From Knoellia subterranea KCTC 19937 (GTDB lineage: Bacteria > Actinomycetota > Actinomycetes > Actinomycetales > Dermatophilaceae), in the NCBI RefSeq assembly GCF_000768685.1, contig NZ_AVPK01000007.1, positions 1-64,000 on the forward strand: a stretch of 64,000 nt of DNA. Reading direction: 5' to 3'. Positions 1-8,134 of the stretch are shown here, one piece after another. The stretch's first letter is position 1. Each line of letters starts with the position of its first letter. The notes under the pieces are model-generated. The model did no database searches, was not told the DNA's origin, and worked only from the letters and a program-made list of their open reading frames with translations. A program made the translations under genes and the position numbers.

Positions 1-139
1 CGGCACCCTTGACCGCCTCCAACGCCGCCACCGTCTCAACCCGCCCCGCGGGGGTAACGCCCTCGGCGGTGACGTCGGCCAGGGCGGCGATGATCGACCG
101 CACCCGCGCAGCAGTGTCAGTGCTCGTCGCGTCAGTCAT
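1..139 (-). CDS. N-terminal fragment of an unidentified protein, possibly DUF222/HNH type
   Basis: Only the first 46 codons are present; the rest lies beyond the left edge. Reading leftward from the ATG at 139 gives an open frame beginning MTDATSTDTAARVRSIIAAL, Ala/Thr-rich and probably helical. A purine-rich ribosome site (AAAGGGGG, plus strand 146-153) lies just upstream, and a TACGAT box (plus strand 163-168) could be its -10 element. The short Ala/Glu-rich helix near the fragment end recalls the start of DUF222 domains in actinobacterial HNH endonucleases, but 46 residues cannot prove that. Confidence 0.4.
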   Translation of the reverse strand, partial: MTDATSTDTAARVRSIIAALADVTAEGVTPAGRVETVAALEAVKGA

Positions 140-424
140 GGCGTCCCCCTTTCCGTACCTCTATCGTACACCCGTTCGGCGACAATGATCACGTCATCCA
201 CAGCCCAATTCGATTGCAACACAACCAAATTCACGTCATCGACCAGAATTCTGAGCGCGACAAATAACCCTCCCTGGGGCCACAACACCAGTCCACCAGA
301 GACCACTGACAACCCTCTCGAGAAGGCGCGCGCGAGCCCATCAAGGCGAGCGGACGGCATACGGGCATGACGCCACCCCGAAACTCACTCGCGCACCACA
401 CCACACGAGGGCAACCATCGAGAC
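140..424. other. Non-coding gap with an AT-rich stretch
   Basis: This 285-base gap between two divergent genes is clearly AT-richer than its surroundings at about 180-290. I find no credible gene in it. It holds one GTATGCCG octamer in reverse orientation (354-361), followed by the TCCGC extension seen at other copies, and presumably the promoter region of the leftward gene. Confidence 0.5.
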
Positions 425-988
425 ATGCCCCAGCAGCCTCTGGCCACCGAGCGGCTCGACCTCGTACCCCTCGCGGACGAGCACCTCGAGCTCGAGGTCG
501 CCCTCGACGCAGATCCCGAGGTCATGCACTTCGTCAGTGGTCGCCCGCACTCGCGTGCCGAGGTCGAGCGCTCCCACGACCGACGCATGGCGCGCGGCCG
601 ACAGGTCGACGGGCTCGGCTTCTGGGTGGGCTTCGTGCGCACCGAACCCGACCGCCCGTTCGTTGGCTGGTGGATCCTCGGCCCGACGACCGGCCCCGAC
701 CAGCCGGACTGGCGCACACCCGGGCTCGCGGAACTCGGCTACCGCCTGCACACCCCCTTCTGGCGCCAGGGCCTGGCCACCGAAGGCTCCGCTGCGCTCC
801 TCGCCCACGGCTTCGACCACCTCGGGCTGCGCCGCGTCATTGCCCAGGCGGCGCGCGCCAACCTCGGATCCCAAGGGGTCATGCGTTCCGTCGGCATGAC
901 CCGCTCGCGCTCATGGGTGGGAGACGACGGTCCCGAGGTCGAGTACGAGATGACCCGTCACTCGTGGTTCTCGCGGCACCTCACCTGA
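425..988 (+). CDS. GNAT-family N-acetyltransferase (RimJ/RimL type)
   Basis: The 187-residue protein opens with LATERLDLVPLADEHLE, the first-strand pattern of RimJ/RimL-like acetyltransferases, and carries the acetyl-CoA loop in FWRQGLATEG (about residues 117-126), matching the Q/RxxGxG/A signature of motif A. Length fits a single GNAT domain. Such enzymes move an acetyl group from acetyl-CoA to an amine, often a protein N-terminus or small molecule; the substrate cannot be told from sequence. It stands alone, convergent with the DUF1992 gene. The ATG at 425 is the only good start, though no strong ribosome site precedes it. Confidence 0.85.
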   Translation: MPQQPLATERLDLVPLADEHLELEVALDADPEVMHFVSGRPHSRAEVERSHDRRMARGRQVDGLGFWVGFVRTEPDRPFVGWWILGPTTGPDQPDWRTPGLAELGYRLHTPFWRQGLATEGSAALLAHGFDHLGLRRVIAQAARANLGSQGVMRSVGMTRSRSWVGDDGPEVEYEMTRHSWFSRHLT

Positions 989-1005
989 GTGCCCGTGACC
1001 AAACC

Positions 1006-1491
1006 TCAGCCGGTATGCCGTCCGCCCCAGGCCCGCTTCCACCACGACTTGCGCTGTGGCTCGCCGACTGAGGGCCCCTGTGCCGCAACGGTCTTCGCCA
1101 ACTCAGCCCGTAGTACCCGCCACGCCTCGACCATCTCGTCGACATCGACCGTCGGAGCCCAGATCGGTGACCGACGTCCCAGAGCCGGACGCCGGCGGTC
1201 CTCGATGACCCGCTGGTTGTAGTCGCGCAGGATCTCCCGCACGCCCTCTTCATGACGGACCTCCGCGAGGGACTCCGGGAAGCCTGCCCGCTCGCGCCGC
1301 AGCAGCATGACCGGCGGCAGCGCGTCAGAAGGGTCGATGCCCTCGCGCGCCATCATCTTCTTGACCCACCAGTCGGGGTCGGCGTCGTCGAGTCCGCGCA
1401 GCGGTTTGCCGGCGCCGGGCAGGTCATCGAACTCGCCCCGCTCCTGGGCCTCGCGGATCTGCTTCTCGACCCACGACTCGTGGAACGACAT
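1006..1491 (-). CDS. DUF1992 (DnaJ subfamily C member 28-like) protein
   Basis: This 161-residue protein starts MSFHESWVEKQIREAQERGE and contains DDLPGAGKPL (about residues 22-31), both hallmarks of DUF1992, the conserved region named after DnaJC28 that usually lacks a J-domain. Its molecular role is unknown. The ATG at 1491 is chosen because the domain begins there and GAGGA lies just upstream; longer readings add no conserved sequence. The C-terminus is basic (KSWWKRAWGG). A GTATGCCG octamer forms codons at its 3' end (1013-1020). Confidence 0.8.
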   Translation of the reverse strand: MSFHESWVEKQIREAQERGEFDDLPGAGKPLRGLDDADPDWWVKKMMAREGIDPSDALPPVMLLRRERAGFPESLAEVRHEEGVREILRDYNQRVIEDRRRPALGRRSPIWAPTVDVDEMVEAWRVLRAELAKTVAAQGPSVGEPQRKSWWKRAWGGRHTG

Positions 1492-1509
1492 GTCCTCAGT
1501 CTGCCCCCG

Positions 1510-1515
1510 TAGGCT
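1510..1515 (+). promoter_or_regulatory. Leaderless -10 box TAGGCT
   Basis: TAGGCT lies 7 nt before the GTG at 1523, placing the transcription start at or next to the start codon. It supports GTG 1523 as the real start of the membrane protein. Confidence 0.5.
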
Positions 1516-1522
1516 GCGGCGC

Positions 1523-2128
1523 GTGACGGGGGAGCGATGGCGGGCGTGGCAGTGGACTCTTGTCGCCGTGGTGGTGCTCGGGCTGACCTCGATGCTGAGC
1601 AACATCACGACTGATGCGCAGCTCTCCGGCGAAGACCAGGTGTTCTTCGCGATCCGACGCGCCGCGAGCCTCGTGCTCAACTCGGGGACCGCGTGGGCCG
1701 GGATCTCGGTGCTCGCCGGATATCTCGTATGCCGTCCGCTCGCCTCCGCGGTCGCCGGACTTCTCGCCGGGTCGGGTGCGCTCGTCGTGCACTACGGGGT
1801 GGGCGAGCTCACCGGCCTCATGCCATCGGGTTCGTTCGCGACCAACACGTTCTGGTTCGTCGCGGCCGCTGTCACCGGAGCACCCCTCGGTCTCGTCGGT
1901 TCGCTGGCCCGATCATGTTCTCGCTGGGGGCTGCTCGCGCGTCTCGTGGTCCCCTTTGGAGCTCTCGTCGAGCCCTGGGCCGTGGGGTGGTGGATGGGGT
2001 CGACCCAGTCGATGGCGGAGCATGTTTCCGACCTGACGGCCGCCGCCATCCTCACCGCGGCGGGCCTCGGCGGCGCGGCCCTCATCGTGAGGCGACGCCG
2101 CCGAGGCTCACCGGCGGGTCAGGACTGA
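1523..2128 (+). CDS. Multi-pass membrane protein of unknown function
   Basis: A 201-residue hydrophobic protein with about five predicted membrane spans: 10-25, 50-65, 70-85, 105-130 and 172-190. It ends in a basic tail (VRRRRRGSPAGQD) typical of a cytoplasmic C-terminus. I see no catalytic or transport motif. It resembles small actinobacterial membrane proteins grouped as DUF6518, but that assignment is from memory and weak. The GTG start is favoured by the TAGGCT box 7 nt upstream. Its end overlaps the convergent small gene by 10 bases. Confidence 0.65.
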   Translation: MTGERWRAWQWTLVAVVVLGLTSMLSNITTDAQLSGEDQVFFAIRRAASLVLNSGTAWAGISVLAGYLVCRPLASAVAGLLAGSGALVVHYGVGELTGLMPSGSFATNTFWFVAAAVTGAPLGLVGSLARSCSRWGLLARLVVPFGALVEPWAVGWWMGSTQSMAEHVSDLTAAAILTAAGLGGAALIVRRRRRGSPAGQD

Positions 2129-2313
2129 CGGTCTCCGTTGCCGTCCGATCCGTCGCCGAGGAAGCCCTTGCCGAAGGCCCACCAGAAGCCCGTGAGCACG
2201 GCCGGGATCGCGATCGTCCACGACGGGATGCTGTCGACGTTGCCGGCGATGATCGCCCACACGACGAGAACGGCGGTCAGGATCCAGGCGATGTTGAGGT
2301 ACCGCTGGTGCAT
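2119..2313 (-). CDS. Small two-span membrane protein
   Basis: This 64-residue protein has two hydrophobic segments (about residues 7-25 and 30-46) joined by a short polar turn, then a Gly/Asp-rich tail (GDGSDGNGDRQS). The start ATG at 2313 follows a good ribosome site (GGGGAG). Its function is unknown; such peptides are common in actinobacteria. It overlaps the end of the opposing membrane-protein gene by 10 bases. Confidence 0.6.
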   Translation of the reverse strand: MHQRYLNIAWILTAVLVVWAIIAGNVDSIPSWTIAIPAVLTGFWWAFGKGFLGDGSDGNGDRQS

Positions 2314-2447
2314 CGAGATATCTCCCCTGTGAATGTCGCGCGTTCGGCTGTCTGAGCGCGCGAGCACGTGTGATGACATTCTCGATACTGCCGCAACGGC
2401 GGCCGCTGCACCTCCACCGGACGGTGGATGCTCAGGGAGGGGCGTGC

Positions 2448-4169
2448 TCAGAGGCTCGTCGCTGCCTCGACGTCGGAGCGGATCGCAGCGAGGCGCTCGC
2501 CGGCCCGCGACCGCGCGGCTCCCAGGTCCTCGGCGCCGTCGACGGCTTCGACGACCTCGAGATAGACCTTGAGCTTCGGCTCGGTCCCCGACGGGCGCAC
2601 GATGACGCGGGAGTCGTCCTCGAGGAAGTACCGCAGACCCTCGGTGGGCGGCAGCCCGCCATCGCCCTCGGCCAGGTCATCAGTGCGTGAAACCGCCACT
2701 CCTGCAACGCTTTCCAGAGGCGTGGCCCGCAGTTTCGCCATGATGCTGTCGATGAGGGAGAGGTCTTCGACCCGCACCGAGAACGAGTCGGTTGCGTGCA
2801 CGCCGTGCTCGACGGTGAGGTCGTCGAGGCGGTCCGAGATCGACCGTCCCTCCGCCTTGAGCGAGGCCGCAATCTCGGCGACGACGAGCGCTGCGGACAC
2901 GCCGTCCTTGTCACGCACGCGCGCCGGGTCGACGCAGTAGCCGAGTGCTTCCTCGTAGCCGAAGCGCAGCCCGTCGACCCGCGAGATCCACTTGAAGCCG
3001 GTCAGGGTCTCCTCGTGCGCGACACCGGCGGCGCGGCACACGGTCGCGAGCATGCGCGACGACACGATCGAGTTCGCGAACACCGACCCCTCCGGCACCC
3101 CACGGTCGAGCAGGTGGGCGCCAAGGAGCGTGCCGACCTCGTCACCGCGCAGCATCCGCCAGCCACCCGGACCGGGCACGGCAACGGCGCACCGGTCGGC
3201 GTCGGGGTCGTTGGCGATGACGACGTCGGGGTTGGTCTGCTCGGCGAGCTCGAGGGCGGCGTCCATCGCCCCCGGCTCCTCCGGGTTGGGGAACGTCACG
3301 GTCGGGAAGGCCGGGTCCGGTTGCGCCTGGCTCGGCACGGGCAGGGGAGTCTCGTAGCCAGCGGCCTCGAAGGCCCGCGCCACCGTCTCCGACCCCACGC
3401 CGTGCAGCGCCGTGTGCACGACGACGAGGTCACGCGGGGAGTCGGACTCGACGACGTCGACGACCTTCGACAGGTAGCTCTCGAGCACCTCGTCGTCGAG
3501 CGTCTCCCACCCGTCCTCGGCCAGCGGCACGTCGGACGTGCGGTCGATCCGCGAGATCTCGGCGGCGATCTCGACGTCCGACGGCGAGACGATCTGCGAC
3601 CCGTCGCCCAGGTAGACCTTGTAGCCGTTGTCCTGTGGCGGGTTGTGACTCGCCGTCACCATCACACCGGCGTCGGCCCCGAGGTGCCGGATCGCATATG
3701 CGAGAACGGGCGTCGGCAGCGGACGTGGCAGCACCGCTGCGCGACCCCCTGCCGCCACGACCACCGCCGCCGTGTCGCGGGCGAAGACGTCCGAGTTGGT
3801 CCGGGCGTCGAAGCCGATGACGACAAAAGGCGCAGCAGGGTTCTCGTCGCGGTTTTTCAGGTATGCCGTGAGGCCGGCTGCCGCTCGAATGACCACCGAG
3901 CGGTTCATCCGGTTCGGGCCACCGCCCAGCGCGCCACGCAGACCGGCCGTGCCGAACTGGAGCAGGCCCGACATGCGGTCCACGAGGTCGTCGTGGGCGG
4001 CGGCGTCACCGGCACTCGCCGCGGTGATGACGGCCTCGAGTTCCTCCCGGGTCTGGGGGTCCGGGTCGTCGGCTGCCCACGCCTGGGCCACCTCGAAGAG
4101 CTCGGAGTCCTGAGCCTCGGGGCTGGAACTGGCGGGGTCCGCGGACTCGTGGCGGCCGGCATACCTCAT
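2448..4169 (-). CDS. Phosphohexomutase (phosphomannomutase/phosphoglucomutase)
   Basis: A 573-residue alpha-D-phosphohexomutase that interconverts hexose 1- and 6-phosphates and feeds sugar-nucleotide synthesis. It shows the family's four landmarks: GTAGLRGALG near 73-82; the phosphoserine loop TASHNPP at 172-178 (Ser174); the metal loop DPDADRCA at 321-328; and the phosphate-binding RPSGTEPKLKVY near 530. Length fits the long PgcA/PmmB type. The ATG at 4169 has GGGAGAAG upstream. It lies 10 bases downstream of punA on the same strand, so the two are probably one transcript, as in mycobacteria (Rv3307-Rv3308). Glucose versus mannose preference cannot be read from sequence. Confidence 0.9.
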   Translation of the reverse strand: MRYAGRHESADPASSSPEAQDSELFEVAQAWAADDPDPQTREELEAVITAASAGDAAAHDDLVDRMSGLLQFGTAGLRGALGGGPNRMNRSVVIRAAAGLTAYLKNRDENPAAPFVVIGFDARTNSDVFARDTAAVVVAAGGRAAVLPRPLPTPVLAYAIRHLGADAGVMVTASHNPPQDNGYKVYLGDGSQIVSPSDVEIAAEISRIDRTSDVPLAEDGWETLDDEVLESYLSKVVDVVESDSPRDLVVVHTALHGVGSETVARAFEAAGYETPLPVPSQAQPDPAFPTVTFPNPEEPGAMDAALELAEQTNPDVVIANDPDADRCAVAVPGPGGWRMLRGDEVGTLLGAHLLDRGVPEGSVFANSIVSSRMLATVCRAAGVAHEETLTGFKWISRVDGLRFGYEEALGYCVDPARVRDKDGVSAALVVAEIAASLKAEGRSISDRLDDLTVEHGVHATDSFSVRVEDLSLIDSIMAKLRATPLESVAGVAVSRTDDLAEGDGGLPPTEGLRYFLEDDSRVIVRPSGTEPKLKVYLEVVEAVDGAEDLGAARSRAGERLAAIRSDVEAATSL

Positions 4170-4179
4170 GGCTTCTCCC

Positions 4180-5028
4180 TCAGAGTTTGGCGACGACGGC
4201 GGCGAGGAGGCGACCACAGCGGTCGGCGGCCGCCTTGCCTGCCTCGATGACCTCTTCGTGGTTGAGCGGGGTCTTGGAGATACCGGCAGCGGGGTTTGTC
4301 ACGAGCGAGATGCCGAGGACCTCGAGTCCGCTCTGTCGGGCGGCGATCGCCTCGAGGGAGGTGGACATGCCGACGAGGTCACCGCCCATGACCTTGGCCA
4401 TCTGGACCTCGGCGGGCGTCTCGTAGTGCGGCCCGCGGAACTGGACATAGACGCCCTCGTCGAGCTCCGGGTCCACCTCACGGGCCAGCTCGCGCAGGCG
4501 GGGGGAGTAGACGTCGGTGAGGTCGACGAAGTTCGCTCCCTCGATCGGCGACTGGTTGGCGAGGTTGATGTGGTCGCGGATGAGGACCGGGGTTCCGGGA
4601 GGCCACTCCTCGCGCAGACCTCCGCAGCCGTTGGTGAGCACGATCGTCCGGCAGCCGAGGGCGGCAGCGGTGCGGACGGTGTGGACGACCGCGCGCACAC
4701 CCTTGCCTTCGTAGAAGTGCGTGCGGGTGCCGTAGACGAGGGCGCGGCGGCCGGTGTCGCCGATGGCGACCGAGCGCATCGTGCCCGAGTGGCCGGCGAC
4801 GGCCGCCTTGCCGAACCCGGGCACGTCGGTGTTGTCGATCTCGGTGAGGGTCTCGCCGATGAAGTTGCCGGTCTGTCCCCAGCCCGAGCCGAGGACCAGG
4901 GCGACGTCGTGGGACTCCACGCCGGTCCGCTCCCGGATCACCGCGGCCGCGGCTTCGGCGACGGCGAAAGGGTCGGTCGCCGGGTCGGCGAGGTCGAGCG
5001 AGGGCTGGGCGGCAGCGTTGTCGGTCAC
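4180..5028 (-). CDS. punA: Purine nucleoside phosphorylase (trimeric type)
   Basis: The 282-residue enzyme splits inosine or guanosine with phosphate into the free base and ribose 1-phosphate, in purine salvage. Visible motifs are LVLGSGWG (phosphate site, near 44), YGTRTHFYEGKG (near 98), LTNGCGG with a conserved Asn near 130, and MSTSLEAIAA near 220. These mark the PNP/MTAP class with trimeric architecture rather than the hexameric DeoD class. The start is GTG at 5028, where a TAATCT box stands 6 nt upstream, indicating a leaderless message. It is first in a two-gene unit with the phosphohexomutase. Confidence 0.92.
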   Translation of the reverse strand: MTDNAAAQPSLDLADPATDPFAVAEAAAAVIRERTGVESHDVALVLGSGWGQTGNFIGETLTEIDNTDVPGFGKAAVAGHSGTMRSVAIGDTGRRALVYGTRTHFYEGKGVRAVVHTVRTAAALGCRTIVLTNGCGGLREEWPPGTPVLIRDHINLANQSPIEGANFVDLTDVYSPRLRELAREVDPELDEGVYVQFRGPHYETPAEVQMAKVMGGDLVGMSTSLEAIAARQSGLEVLGISLVTNPAAGISKTPLNHEEVIEAGKAAADRCGRLLAAVVAKL

Positions 5029-5034
5029 GTGAGG

Positions 5035-5040
5035 AGATTA
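5035..5040 (-). promoter_or_regulatory. Leaderless -10 box TAATCT for punA
   Basis: On the minus strand TAATCT precedes the GTG start at 5028 by 6 nt. Confidence 0.5.
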
Positions 5041-5065
5041 ACTGTCGCGTGGTTGGATTGGCTGC

Positions 5066-6475
5066 GTGAATGCGCGAACGACTCGAGTGGTCATTGTCGG
5101 CGGCGGGCCGGGCGGATACGAGGCGGCACTGGTTGCGGCGCAGCTCGGCGGTGACGTCACCATCGTGGATCGTGACGGACTCGGCGGCGCGGCGGTCCTC
5201 ACGGACTGCGTCCCGTCCAAGACGCTCATCTCGACCGCCGACTACATGTCCGAGTTCGAGACCGCGGCCGACCTCGGCGTCCACCTCGAGGACGGCGAGG
5301 GCGACGAGGTGAGCGACGCCAAGGCCGAGCTCGCCGAGGTCAACACCCGGGTCAAGGACCTCGCCGCCGCGCAGAGCCACGACATCACCGAACGAGTCGA
5401 GGAGGTCGGCGTCCGCATCCTGCGCGGCACAGGCCGACTCGTCTCCGCCACGCGGGTCGAGGCCACTCTGGTCGACGGCGGCACCGAGACGGTCGACGCA
5501 GACGTCATCCTGGTCGCAACGGGTGCCACACCCCGCGTCATGGACACGGCTCGCCCCGACGGGGAGCGGATCCTCACGTGGCAGCAGATCTACGAGCTCG
5601 ACACCCTGCCCGAGCGGCTCATCGTCGTCGGCTCCGGTGTCACGGGCGCCGAGCTCGCCCAGGCCTACCTGGGCCTCGGCTCCGAGGTCGTCCTCGTCTC
5701 CTCGCGCGACCGGGTCCTGCCAGGCGAGGACCCCGACGCCGCAACCGTCATCGAGGACGTCTTCAAGCGCCGCGGCATGGAGGTCCTCGGACGCTCCCGG
5801 ATGGCGGGGGTCGAGCGCCGCGGCGATCGCGTCGTCGTGCGACTCGAGGATGGGCGCGAGGTCGAGGGATCCCATGCCCTCCTCGCGGTGGGTTCCATCC
5901 CGCAGACCGCCGACATGGGCCTGGCCGAAGTCGGCGTCGAACTCAAGGAGTCCGGACACATCGCTGTCGACCGCGTCTCGCGCACGTCCGTTCGAGGCGT
6001 GTATGCCGCGGGCGACTGCACGGGGGTCCTCCCCCTTGCGTCCGTGGCCGCCATGCAGGGCCGCATCGCCATGTCGCACGCCCTCGGTGACGCGGTGGCT
6101 CCGCTCCAGCTCGGAGTCGTCTCCGCCAACATCTTCACCGACCCCGAGATCGCCACGGTCGGCATCTCGCAGAAGGACCTCGACGAGGGCACCGTCGACG
6201 CCGACGTCGTCATGCTGCCCCTGTCGCGCAACCCCCGGGCCAAGATGTCGGGCATCAACGACGGGTTCGTGAAGCTCTTCGCGCAGAAGGGTTCCGGGGC
6301 CGTCATCGGCGGAGTCGTCGTCGCGCCCCGCGCATCGGAGCTGATCTTCCCGGTCACCCTCGCCGTCCACCACCGGCTCAATGTCGACCAGCTGGCCAGC
6401 ACCTTCACGGTCTATCCGTCGCTGTCCGGGTCCATCGCCGAGGCCGCGCGGAGGCTGCACAGCACCGGGAGCTGA
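5066..6475 (+). CDS. lpdA: LpdA-type NAD(P)H:quinone flavoprotein without redox disulfide
   Basis: The 469-residue FAD protein has the lipoamide-dehydrogenase fold: FAD-binding GGGPGGYEAA at 12-21, an NAD(P)-binding motif (VVGSGVTGAELAQ near 190), the second FAD motif YAAGDCTG near 315 and the dimerisation domain. The active CxxxxC is missing: GGAAVLTDCVPSK keeps Cys48 but has Ala at 43. The C-terminal His-Glu pair is also lost (TVYPSLSGSI). This matches M. tuberculosis LpdA (Rv3303c), which reduces quinones rather than lipoamide. It is divergent from punA, its mycobacterial neighbour too. The start is GTG; TTGGAT 7 nt upstream may be a weak -10. Confidence 0.88.
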   Translation: MNARTTRVVIVGGGPGGYEAALVAAQLGGDVTIVDRDGLGGAAVLTDCVPSKTLISTADYMSEFETAADLGVHLEDGEGDEVSDAKAELAEVNTRVKDLAAAQSHDITERVEEVGVRILRGTGRLVSATRVEATLVDGGTETVDADVILVATGATPRVMDTARPDGERILTWQQIYELDTLPERLIVVGSGVTGAELAQAYLGLGSEVVLVSSRDRVLPGEDPDAATVIEDVFKRRGMEVLGRSRMAGVERRGDRVVVRLEDGREVEGSHALLAVGSIPQTADMGLAEVGVELKESGHIAVDRVSRTSVRGVYAAGDCTGVLPLASVAAMQGRIAMSHALGDAVAPLQLGVVSANIFTDPEIATVGISQKDLDEGTVDADVVMLPLSRNPRAKMSGINDGFVKLFAQKGSGAVIGGVVVAPRASELIFPVTLAVHHRLNVDQLASTFTVYPSLSGSIAEAARRLHSTGS

Positions 6476-6556
6476 CCCGGCCCCAAACCCCACTTCATCG
6501 GGCTCCGTGGCTAGTTTGGAAATCATCCGAACCCGACTCTGTGGGAGAGATTCACG

Positions 6557-7273
6557 ATGAGTGACCAGAAGCAGCCCTTCAGCGGCGACGAGGCGATCGA
6601 CAAGGTCGAGGAGCTCGCCAAGGACAACCCGGAGACGACGCGCAGCGCCATCGACAAGGTCGAGGACCTGATCGACGAGCGCACCGGCGGGAAGTTCAAG
6701 GACATCGTCGACAAGGGCGGGGACTTCATCGAGGGCAAGCTCGGCCTCCCCGCGGAGACGCCCGAGCAGGCTCCCGAGGACGGGACGACCCCTTCCGCCC
6801 CCGGCACTCCGCCATCGACTCCCACACCGCCCGCGGAGCCGACGACGCCTGCCGAGCCCACGCCTCCCGCGGAGCCGACGACTCCCGCGCCGCCTGCCGA
6901 GCCGACGACTCCCGCCCCGGCTCCCGCACCGTCCGAGCCGAGCGCTCCACCCGCCGACCCGGGCGCCACGCCGACGACGCCAGAGCAGCCCGAGCAGCCC
7001 GCTGAGGTGCCTGCCCCGAACCCGGCACCGGGTACCGAGGACCCGCAGCCGCGGCAGGACCCCACTGCCCCATCGGACCCCACCGCTCCGAGTGACGCCC
7101 CGGACACGACATTCCCGGACACCGAACCTCAGACCGGTGACTCGGCCGGTCTCCCCGAGGGCGGCCCGACCCAGCAGGGCGACCCGGGATCGACCACTCA
7201 ACCCGGAGGCACCCAGCCCGCCGACGGTGGCGAGAGCCTCGACCTCGGTCAGGACGACACCAGCACGTCCTGA
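6557..7273 (+). CDS. Rv0909-like antitoxin-domain protein with long Pro/Thr/Ala tail
   Basis: Residues 1-65 are charged and helical, with two related repeats (IDKVEELAKDN and IDKVEDLIDERTGGKFKDIV). This resembles the small actinobacterial MT0933/Rv0909 antitoxin-like family, whose members read as Lys/Asp-rich amphipathic helices with TGGKY/F. From about 70 to 238 the protein is low-complexity, rich in Pro, Ala, Thr and Glu (repeated PAEPTTP). There is no signal peptide, so it should stay in the cytoplasm. No toxin gene is adjacent, so an antitoxin role is doubtful. A hairpin terminator follows the stop codon. Confidence 0.6.
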   Translation: MSDQKQPFSGDEAIDKVEELAKDNPETTRSAIDKVEDLIDERTGGKFKDIVDKGGDFIEGKLGLPAETPEQAPEDGTTPSAPGTPPSTPTPPAEPTTPAEPTPPAEPTTPAPPAEPTTPAPAPAPSEPSAPPADPGATPTTPEQPEQPAEVPAPNPAPGTEDPQPRQDPTAPSDPTAPSDAPDTTFPDTEPQTGDSAGLPEGGPTQQGDPGSTTQPGGTQPADGGESLDLGQDDTSTS

Positions 7274-7293
7274 GGCGACGACCACCTCCAGAG

Positions 7294-7340
7294 GTGACGA
7301 ACGTCCCGTATGCCGGCCCACCGGCATACGGGGCGTTCGT
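7294..7340. terminator. Hairpin built from an inverted pair of GTATGCCG octamers
   Basis: The arm with CCCGTATGCCGG (7305-7316) pairs with CCGGCATACGGG (7321-7332) across a four-base loop. The stem extends outward through ACGAACG and CGTTCGT with one offset base. No long T-run follows, as is usual in high-GC terminators. It ends the gene stopping at 7273. Confidence 0.65.
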
Positions 7341-7444
7341 CGTGAGCGGACCGATACCGCAGCGATACCGGGGAGCGGGACTGTCGATCCGGGTCGCTGA
7401 CCAGGCCCATCATCGAACCAATGGGCTCACCCCAGGAGGAGTCC

Positions 7445-8070
7445 ATGTCTCGTCGCAAGGTCTCACGCCGCGCCCTGTGCGCCATCGCTGCCAGCACTGC
7501 GCTCGCCGCCTCCTCGGTCGTCGTTGCGACGGCGCCGGCTTCGGCCGAGCCCGGATCGAACAACGGCAACGTCGTCTTCCGTGACCACTTCACGTTCAAG
7601 GTCAGCCACATCGAGCAGGAGGAGCACGGCGACGAGTTCTGCGACGTCCCCTTCCTCGTCCTCTGGGAGGGACAGTCGACGATCACCGACATGACGACCG
7701 TCCGCCGAGGCGACGCGTACTACAGCAGCTACCAGACCTCGCAGATCAACCGGTACACGAACCTCGACACCGGCGCGAGCTTCCAAGACCGCGTGTCCTT
7801 CAGCTGGAAGGACCAGAAGGTCGACATCGACGAGAACGGCTTCCTCACCGCAACCTGGCAGGACCGGTTGGGCTGGAAACTCTTCGACCAGAACGGGAAG
7901 CTCGTCGGAGTGGACGCCGGATGGTCCGGTACACCGTGACGGTGGACCTCCACGATCTCGACAATCCCGACGACGACGAGGAGCTGAGCTTCGGCGTCCT
8001 CGGTGACCACGGCATCCGGCAGCTCGGTGACCGCGACTTCTGCGCCGATCTCGAGACCTTCATCGGCTGA
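7445..8070 (+). pseudogene. Secreted protein gene interrupted by a one-base frameshift
   Basis: The ATG at 7445 follows AGGAGG and encodes a signal peptide (RRK, hydrophobic stretch, cleavage near ASA-EPG at about 34-36), then a mature domain of unknown family. The frame stops at 7937-7939 (TGA). Another frame, starting at the same point (7921), continues as MVRYTVTVDLHDLDNPDDDE and runs to a TGA at 8068-8070, just before a terminator. Restoring one base near 7919-7921 would give a single protein of about 208 residues with both Cys residues. The options are a real inactivating deletion, a sequencing error, or a shorter functional product of 164 residues. No slippery heptamer is visible. Confidence 0.65.
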
Positions 8071-8084
8071 CGCCAGTCAGCGAT

Positions 8085-8115
8085 GCGGCCCGCCTTCCAG
8101 GGAAGGGCGGGCCGC
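8085..8115. terminator. Strong hairpin between convergent genes
   Basis: GCGGCCCGCCTTCC (8085-8098) pairs with the complementary arm at 8101-8115, with one bulge and a tiny loop. It separates the secreted-protein locus from the end of the leftward carboxylase gene and can serve both strands. Confidence 0.75.
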
Positions 8116-8134
8116 ACTCATGTCTGCATGCTGG

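Noticed and set aside
6557-7273. Toxin-antitoxin system
   Set aside because: The antitoxin-like N-terminus has no adjacent toxin gene, and the long Pro-rich tail is unlike true antitoxins.
7910-7940. Programmed -1 ribosomal frameshifting
   Set aside because: The junction GCC GGA TGG has no slippery heptamer and no clear downstream pseudoknot, so a simple one-base deletion is more likely.
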